In this document: positions 56,433-64,000 of the stretch, one piece after another
Layout: each line of letters begins with the position of its first letter
Position numbering within the stretch: the first letter of the stretch is position 1
Source: Eustoma russellianum
Lineage: Eukaryota > Streptophyta > Magnoliopsida > Gentianales > Gentianaceae
Direction: 5' to 3'
Assembly: GCA_036186865.1 (NCBI GenBank)
Contig: AP025054.1
Coordinates: forward strand, 23,266,925 to 23,330,924
DNA: 64,000 bases
The notes under the pieces: generated by a model
Told to the model about the DNA's origin: nothing
Database searches by the model: none
The model's input: the letters and a program-made list of their open reading frames with translations, nothing else
Program-made: the position numbers and the translations under genes

Positions 56433-58371
56433 TTAGAACGTAGATTTTTTATACGTGGCTTGATTAAGTGCTTTTGTGAATATGTCGGCTATTTGTGCTT
56501 CAATATTAACATGTTCTATAATGATATCACCACTATTTACATGATCACGAAAAAAATGATATCTTACATCTATATGTTTTGCCTTAGAATATAAAACAGG
56601 GTTCTTAGACAAGTTAATAGCACTCATACTGTCACAGTATAAGGGAATTCGATTTACAAATATACCAAAATCTGAGATTTGTTGTTTGAGCCATAGTAAT
56701 TCTGTGCAGCAAAGACTAAGGGCCATGTGTTTTGCTTCAATGGTGGATAATGCTACACTAGCTTGCTTTTTCGAAAACCATGATATTAGTGAATTACCAA
56801 TGATTTGACATGGACCACTTGTGCTTTTCTTTATCTATTTTATATCCTCCATAATCTGCATCAGTATAAGCATGCAAGTTAAATTCACAATTTTTATCAT
56901 ACCAAAGTCCTAACATGGGAGTATGCTTAATGTACCAAAATATCCTTTTTTACAGCATTAAAGTGTGAGACTTTAGGATTGCTTTGAAAACAAGCACACA
57001 TACAAACACTAAACATGATATCGGGTCTACTTGCAGTAAGATAAAGCAAAGAACCAATCGTAGATCTATACAATCTATTATCAAAATCTTTTTCGTTTTC
57101 ATCTTTATCAAGTTTAGTGGCTACACTCATAGGTGTGGTAGATGGTTTCAAGTTTTCAAAATTAAACTTCTTAATCATGTCGTTTACATATTTTACTTGA
57201 CTTATGTGTATTCCTTTACTAGTTTTCTTAATTTTCAAGCCAAGAAAATAACTTAGTTCACCTGCCATGGACATCTCAAACTTAGATTTCATACGAATTT
57301 CAAACTCTTCACTAACTTATGACATGTAGATTCAAAAACAATATCATCAACATAAATTTGAGTAATAAGCAAATCCGATTTTTCTTGTTTCAAGAATAAA
57401 GTATTATCTATGGTTCCTCTTTTAAATCCATTTTCTAAAAGAAAAGTATCAAATCGATCATACCAAGCTCTAGGTGCTTGTTTTAAAACATATTCTTTAA
57501 CTTATACACATGACAAGGATATTTTATATCCTCAAATCCGGTTGGCTGTTTCACGTAAATTTCCTCTTGTATAAAACCATTTAAGAATGCACTTTTACAT
57601 ACATTTGGTAAAGTTTAAAGTTCTTTATGCAAGCAATGGCAAGTAATAATCTTATAGCTTCTAAATGTGCTACGGGTGTGAATGACTCTTCATAATCTAT
57701 TCCCTCTTCTTTTTATATCCTTGTGCTACAAGGCTAGCTTTATTTCTAACGACCTTACCATCCTCATTCATTTTATTTCTAAAAACCCATTTTGTGCCTA
57801 TTATCGTTTTATTTTATGGTCAGGGGTACTAAATCCCATACATCGTTTCTTGTAAATTGATTTAATTCATCATGCATAGCATCAATCCAAGAAGAATCAT
57901 TCAAAGCAACAAGCACATTCTTAGGTTCTATTTTAGAAATCATAGAATGGAATTGATTTATTTCATCCTGATCTTTTCTTCTACGTGGTCGTACATCTTG
58001 AGATATGTCACCTATTATGAGGTCGTGTGGGTGATCTCTATGCCATCTTGGTTGATTATTTTCTAATTTCTCATATAGGTCTAAGAGATCATGCATTTCT
58101 AGTGTGTCGTGCTCATCATGTATGCTATTTTCTTCTATATCATCCAACACGGGTTTTAGTTCAAAATCATCATCATATTATTTATTTATTTCAAGTTCAC
58201 CAAATTCATTAAATTTCACATGAATAGATTCTAAGATTTGTCTAGTGATAGGATCATAGCATCTCTACGCTTTAGAATTCAAAGAATATCCAACAAAGAT
58301 GCACTCAATATATTAGACTCAAATTTATCTAGATTACCTTTTGTTTTTAATACAAAACATTTACAACCAAA
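56433..58371 (-). pseudogene. gag-pol: Integrase end, RT and RNase H of the SIRE-like element
   Basis: Minus-strand pieces run from the FGCKCF block next to the solo LTR (58340-58366), through WIDAMHDELNQFTRNDVWDL (57809-58150) and a broken RT (57300-57800), to FEMSMAGELSYFLGLKI … STIGSLLYLTASRPDI (56927-57292) and the RNase H end SMSAINLSKNPVLYSKAKHI, then IADIFTKAL (56433-56726). Several frameshifts separate them. No env-like ORF follows before the polypurine tract, unlike the element at 8828-12922. Confidence 0.88.
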
Positions 58372-60563
58372 TGTAGGATCTGCAAGGCACCACTAGAAGG
58401 GGGGAGGGGTTGAATAGGTGGTGCGGAAAGTGTGGTTTTTTCTAAATTTGTTTAAAACTAAACAACTCAACTTCTGAAAACAGATTCTGTTTACAGGACC
58501 AGTTTTAAACCTTTTTAAAACCAGGTTATAGGTCTTCAAAAATTCTGAAATTTTGAGAGAACTTAGCCTCAGATGTTATGAGGGTCCCCTTAAAATTTCA
58601 AATTAAAATTCAACCTTTAACCCCTTCAAAAACCGTTGGTGATCAGATTGCGCGAATCTGCCAGAAACGGTAGACGGTTTTGAAAAATTTATTCCTATTT
58701 GTGTGTAAGTCCAAATGCTCTGAAAATTTAACCACTAACTCCTTATATACTATATTTAAGTGGTTTGAAACAGTTTTTTTGCAAAATTCTTTTGGGAAGT
58801 AGGTCAATTACAATCAAAGTCTCAACCTTTGCAAGTCTGAGAATCAGACTGCACTAGTCTCAGAACTTTTGATGTTTGATCGACTAATACTTATCCAAAG
58901 GGTTGAAACTTGTGCCAAATTAACCCTAGAACCTGTGGCTATGTTTCTGGAAATTTTTGTGATTTTTGAAAGTCGTTTACTATTTTTAAGAACGCCAACA
59001 AAAAGAATAAACTGTGCAGTAACAGAAAGTAAATGCTTAAAGTAAATGGCACCAAGAATTTTATACTGGTTCGGTTATAAACAACCTACTCCAGTCTTCA
59101 AGGAACACCTTCCTTGGTTCACACTAGTCACACACATGCAATATACCTTACCACAGGGTTGATGGAGTTACACACCAACTCTAACCCTTTACAAACCTTG
59201 TACGTTGAATACAATATGCACGAACACCACCACCTCACAAGAATAAAGATTGATCACACCTTGATCAATCTTTTACAAAGATATGGAGTATGTGGTGGTC
59301 TATATCAAGCCTATTCAAGATTGAAAGATATGAATACAATAGGCTTTCAAGAAGAAAGAAAGAAAGAGAATGTAGAAGAAGAAGAGCTAGGCGTTTTGAT
59401 CACTTTGATTTGCAATGCTTGTGCTTGTCTTGTTTTTGCTCAACTTCTTTCCTTTTAACCTTGCATGGCCGTCCCCTATGTGTGCTATCCCCCTCTTGAA
59501 AATTATCTTCTAAGTCCTTGGGAGAATGTAAGACATCATTGTGACAAGGTCTTGCTTACTTAACATCTTCTTATTGGATGATCATTTAAGCTTTGCTTAC
59601 TTGGCACTTCATGATAGGTTGGATGTTGTCATCATTGATGACTTGGAAAAATCTGAGAATAACACTTAAAACATGTGCCAAAATCATCACAAAATAATTT
59701 CCATAGAGCATAAGATTATCACATAAATTGCAAGACAAAATTTCTTCCTTCCTTAAGCATAAATCGGCCATAAAGTGTACATACCATGCTGAATTTTCAG
59801 CATGTGACACATGGAGATAAAGTTCAAAATGTTACCATTTTTCTTTGATTTTTCTTTTTAAAATGAATCACCAATTGATGGTAAATATTCTTATCACATG
59901 AGAAATGAACTTGGACACAATTATGCTCAAAAATTCGGCCTACATATGTCTCACACATGCTGGAAAAAAATTTCAGCATGTGATATGTAGAATATCACAC
60001 TTTATTGAATTTAAATAATATTCAAATTACTTCTATTTCTTCTACCAATCTATTACACAGTTTGAGATGACAAAATATGTCACATTGAAGTGCAAAAATC
60101 GGCCACCCATGCTAATACATGCTGAAACTTTCAGCATGTGTTATAAGTGAGACAAAGTTTGAATTCTTACCATTTGTAGCTTCTCTCTTTAATTCACCAA
60201 CATTGTATGATTGATCCTTGACCAATCAATATGCCAAAAAGGCTCCAAATAAGCTCCATCTCAGCTGTAGGGGTGTTTCATAGAGTATGTGCATGTGCTG
60301 AAATTTAGTTTTGCTAACTTTGTAAAATAATGCACATTTAATAATACTCACATGTTATATTCCAATCAGCCCTTAATTTAATTTTCTAGAACACTTTAAG
60401 ATGTATAACATATGTAAAAAGTGTCTAGATACGTGTCACATGATATACCAAAAACGTTCCATGTGTTGTGTGTGTAGAAAACCGAATTTTCGATATTTAT
60501 CGATTACCCGATTTTTCTCTAATTAAATTCTAACTTTTGCACGTTATATATATTATGTTACAC

Positions 60564-60604
<41 letters not shown>

Positions 60605-61027
60605 TACTTTAAAACTCAGCACTTGGCTGGTCTAAAGTGGCGCCTAGACATGTGACAAAAATAAAATTGGAATCTTCACATTTTGTCCTTAATGTGAGGT
60701 GATTTGTGTGACTGAAAATATCATGTAGGCCACGAAATTTATGATGATTTTTGAAGTATAGGGGCTGGCCATTTATTTATGGCAAGTACGTGACACGTTG
60801 GCGAAGTTTCGGTATTCGCCCGATACGACAATTTTCAGTTTAGAACCTTTTATCGTGTCGTATTTAATTTGTCATCACCATGACTTATATCATATGATAT
60901 AAGACCTGAATATACTCATAAATATGAGTTAAGTATGATGGTGTGACGTTAACGTACGTACGTAAAATATATAACGTGTCGGTAGTACGTTAGAATACAT
61001 GTGTATGTGCCTTTTTAAAAAATCTGA

Positions 61028-61060
<33 letters not shown>

Positions 61061-61440
61061 ATATGGCGTGGATAATAAAGAGGGGAGGAGAAGAAAACTT
61101 TCCTTCCTTAGCCTTGTTGCCTTTGTGCCTTTTCCAAATGTGGCTTCCTTTAATGAACTACTTAGTTTAATAAACTAAGTACTTCACTTAATGAACTAGT
61201 TTAGTTCATTAATGGTGGCACCTGAAAATAGTATAAACATAACAAATGTTTGCCATATGATGTAAGCTTTAACGCTTCATGGCTCTTAGTACGGCAATAT
61301 TATATATGAGCTAAATAAGGCAAGTACTAAGCAATATCATGCACATGATTGTTTATATCATGCACGTTTTATCTTATGCTCGTTTTTGTGCACATTTAAA
61401 TCATGTATTTGAAAATCACTCAAACCCCTTTTTCTCTACA
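58372..61440 (-). mobile_element. Solo LTR (3069 bp) inserted in the integrase gene of the SIRE-like element
   Basis: It has TGTAG…CTACA ends and is related to the host element's own LTR (53523-56166), both beginning CACCACTAGAAGGGGG and ending …GTTTGAG on opposite sides. The perfect target duplication CCAAA stands at 58367-58371 and 61441-61445. The host integrase reads …DYFRVFG on one side and CKCF on the other, so a single LTR interrupts it with nothing internal: the product of LTR-LTR recombination. It contains several regions rich in GCTGAAA-TTTCAGCATGTG words. Confidence 0.92.
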
Positions 61441-62063
61441 CCAAACACACGAAAATAATCAATCTTTGGCATGTGACCATTTAAAATCTTATATGGTGTT
61501 TTGTTTATTTTCTTTCTAATTGATAAACAGTTGATTATATAACATGCACAATTAATGGCTTCCGCCCACAAAAATCTAGGCAATTGATTTTCACAAAGCA
61601 TGGTTCTTGCAATTTCTTCTAGCGTCTTATTCTTTCTTTCTACTATACCGTTTAATTGTGGCATTCTAGGTGGTGAAAATTCGTGCTTAATACCTTTTTC
61701 TTCACAAAATGCAACCATATCTTTATTTTTAAATTTGCCGCCTCTATCGCCCCTAATCTTTTTCACATTTACACCATATTCATTTTCAAGTTGTTTTATT
61801 AATTTAGCAATCTCAAGGGCACTATCATCTTTATTTGCAAGAAATAAAGTCCATGTATAATGAGAAAAATCATCAACGATAATGCATACATAGTGTCGCC
61901 CACCAAGGCTTCTAATACGACTAGGATCAAACAAATCAATATGTAATAATTCTAAGACTCTAGATATGTTAATCTCATTCTTAGACTTTAGTGATTCACG
62001 TGTTTGTTTGCCCTTAATACAAGATTCACACAACTTAAAGTTGTCCAAATCAAGTTTAGGCAT
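61441..62063 (-). pseudogene. gag-pol: Integrase core of the SIRE-like element, cut by the solo LTR
   Basis: Zinc-binding CESCIKGKQTRESLKSKN, then the DDE core: LLHIDLFDPSRIRSLGGRHY (first Asp), RGDRGGKFKNKDMVAFCEEK (second Asp; the family usually has SDxGGEF) and PQLNGIVERKNKTLEEIAR (Glu). The frame is open for 207 codons until it meets the LTR at 61440. The sequence continues at 58366. Confidence 0.9.
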
Positions 62064-62530
62064 TCCTTGCTAGATTCTTACATTGAAGTTTTTCAAGAGT
62101 TGAGATGCCAATGTGTCCTGAACGTCCATGCCATAAATTCACATTTGGTTCATTTGACATAAAACGTTTTACTTTAGCATCTAACATGTCATCCATGGAT
62201 AATGTAAATATATTTCCTTCTCTTTTTTCTTTAAATACTGTATCTCCATTTTTATTACCAATATTGCAATATGAATGAGAAAAACACACATCACAACCAC
62301 TATCAAGAAATTGTGAAATGCTAAGCAAGTTGTAGGATAAGTTACTTACTAGGAATACGCTAGAGATTTGAAGGGTGTTTGGATTTCCAATTGTTCCCTT
62401 TCCAATGATCCTTCCTTGGTTGTTATCTCCAAAGGTTACCAATCCACCTTTCATAACATTCTTCAATTTAGAGAACAAGCTCAGATCACCATCATGTGCC
62501 TTAAGCAACCACTATCAAAGAACCACTTAT
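62056..62530 (-). pseudogene. gag-pol: Protease and pre-integrase region of the SIRE-like element
   Basis: The protease motif WFFDSGCLRHM can be read just before 62500 in a shifted frame. Then comes LSLFSKLKNVMKGGLVTFGD, followed by LSYNLLSISQFLDSGCDVCF and the GAG-pre-integrase LWHGRSGHIGISTLEKL. The frame differs from both neighbours, so at least two frameshifts lie here. Confidence 0.82.
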
Positions 62531-64000
62531 TTTATATATCTTTTGGTTTATGTGATCCCTGCAATGTGAACAAAAATTTAGGTATCTTTTATTTTGGGTC
62601 CTTAGGGCGAGTCGTTCAACCTTTTGCAAGAGTACCTTTTGGTACCCAAACTTGGGTGACCTTTCTTGATCTTACAAAAGGTGAGAAAAAAGATGAAGAA
62701 GCAATATAATATGTGTTATGATCATTCCTATTTGGCCTATGGCCGAATCCATCATTGTAAACATAATAAGGTTTTCGGTTTTGATATGCATTTTTGTTTG
62801 TATACATGGTGCGTGAGATGCATTGGTATTGTATGAATGTCGCATATACATCAAAGGTTTTCTTTTATATCTATATGGTACATGATTATACTTTGCATGT
62901 GATGAAAAAGAAGTACTGCGATGAGATATAATAGGTGGCACGCTAGTTGTCTTCTTAGACTGTACAATCGTCTTAAATACATGCGGTTGCTTAGATGAAG
63001 ATAAAACAAAATTTGTAGACTTGTTTTGTACCTTATTATCTTCAATGCACCTTAATCCAGTTTTGTCATTTTCATGCTTTTGAGAAGAAATAAGACCATC
63101 TAACATGCAAGTTCCTGTATCGAATTGTTTAACCGTCTTTTCTAGGTCTGCGTTTCTTAATCTCAAATCTAAGATCTCGGTCTTCATTGCCTTATTCTCG
63201 AATGTCAAAGATGAAATTTCAGACTTTAATGAATTAATCATGCAAGACGACTCTTCTTTTGAATCGTTTAATTGAGATACAAGATTTGTGTTAGAAGATT
63301 CTAACAATTTCTTGTCTTCAATTAAAAGTTTCTTTTCTTTTGCAAGAGTTTTAGTGAATTTATGCAACTCAAGATATTGACTAAAAAATTATCATAAGAA
63401 GGTTCAGAATCAGAATCAGAGTCAGAATGTACCTCACTAGATGCTTTGGATGCAAAGCATACTTGAGCCTTTTTCTCTTCGGTTTCTTCACTCTCAGAAT
63501 CAGACGCATCACTCCATGGGGAGGCTTTGAGAGCTCTTCTTGTACTCTTTTGCTTAGGTTCTGAGACGGATCTAGTTTTTGTCCTATCCTTGTTACGGTT
63601 TTGTTCATTGTTTCGTCCTTGTTCAGGCAGCCATATGATATATATCCAAGTCTCCCAGAGTCATAGCATTTGATATCTTTATCGTTATTCTTATTTTTAT
63701 TTTTCTTAGTTGAAGTAGCCGTAGGTTTATTTTTAAACGACCTTTTCATAAACTTTCTTAAACCTTTAGCTAATAAAATTAGACCTTCAATATCCGAATC
63801 TGTGTCACTATCATCTACGTGATCAGAAGAGTCGAGACATATTCATTTGATTTAAATGCTATAGTCTTACCTTTTTTTGAAGTTGATTCTGATTTCCTTA
63901 AAGTGAGTTTGTTTTCATAAACCTTTAGTGATGCGATCAATTCTTCTATTTTTATTGACTTGGTTTCCTTACTTTCTTCAATTATGGTTACTTTAGGATC
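62531..64000 (-). pseudogene. gag-pol: gag of the SIRE-like element (extended, coiled-coil rich)
   Basis: 62672-63367 encodes a strongly heptad-like, Lys/Glu/Leu-rich segment (LAKEKKLLIEDKKLLESSNT, SLKSEISSLTFENKAMKTEI) typical of the long Gag of SIRE elements. 63381-63749 encodes a Lys/Asn-rich stretch and a damaged zinc knuckle CYDSGRLGYISYGC, in which the second Cys and the His are lost. Frames change at about 63370 and 63750. The gene continues beyond the window. Confidence 0.78.

Overview
The window is repeat-rich nuclear DNA from a flowering plant, probably a eudicot; I would not name a species. It is almost entirely transposable elements. I see one intact host gene, a berberine-bridge-enzyme-like (BBE-like) FAD oxidoreductase at 33735-35315 on the minus strand. 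The evidence for a plant is the set of element lineages (a Tekay-type chromovirus, SIRE-type and other Ty1/copia elements, a plant L1-type LINE with DUF4283/CCHC ORF1, an Au-like SINE), the plant TATA boxes, and the BBE-like gene.

Layout. 1-8827: a decayed Tekay-like Ty3/gypsy element (end of the 5' LTR, gag, pol with chromodomain, 3.5 kb 3' LTR). It sits inside the RNase H region of a SIRE-like copia element, whose pol tail, env-like ORF and 3' LTR run to 12922. That element in turn lies in another gypsy remnant (12923-13949). 14100-15400: low-copy-looking DNA that resembles 52280-53520. 15401-22668: a complete, young copia element with a perfect AACTT target duplication, one frameshift and one nonsense codon. 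22669-24751: intergenic. 24752-31230: an old minus-strand copia element with GTATA duplications, a SINE insertion and a long hairpin-rich leader. 31231-33734: intergenic with poly-G tracts. 33735-35390: the BBE-like gene and its promoter. 35722-42360: two LTR-like direct repeats; one holds a 1.45 kb foldback transposon with telomere-like arms and the other preserves the empty site. 43561-45392: a 5'-truncated plus-strand LINE. 45538-52025: a nearly full-length minus-strand LINE of the same family, tail-to-tail with the first. 53523-64000: a minus-strand SIRE-like element interrupted by a 3.07 kb solo LTR (TSD CCAAA), running off the window.

The features I would look at first are these. (1) Two GT-AG intron-like insertions in the Tekay element, the first at the gag/protease junction, where splicing would decide between Gag and Gag-Pol. 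(2) In the 15401-22668 copia, the sequence immediately after the 5' LTR is not a tRNA 3'-end primer site. It pairs over 16 positions, starting at the first base after the LTR, with a stretch inside the LTR, which suggests self-priming. (3) The same LTR carries ten AACGG cores upstream of its TATA box, resembling the plant G2/M (MSA) element. (4) The leader of the 24752-31230 copia holds an array of hairpins with a near-constant TTCRG loop and changing but still complementary stems. (5) A motif of about 67 nt is shared by this copia's 3' region and the LINE 3' region. (6) The LINE has a stop-free third ORF downstream of ORF2.

The elements make nested layers rather than a pathway. The only gene likely to give a host product is the BBE-like enzyme, a secreted flavoprotein that lacks the cysteine used for the second covalent FAD bond.
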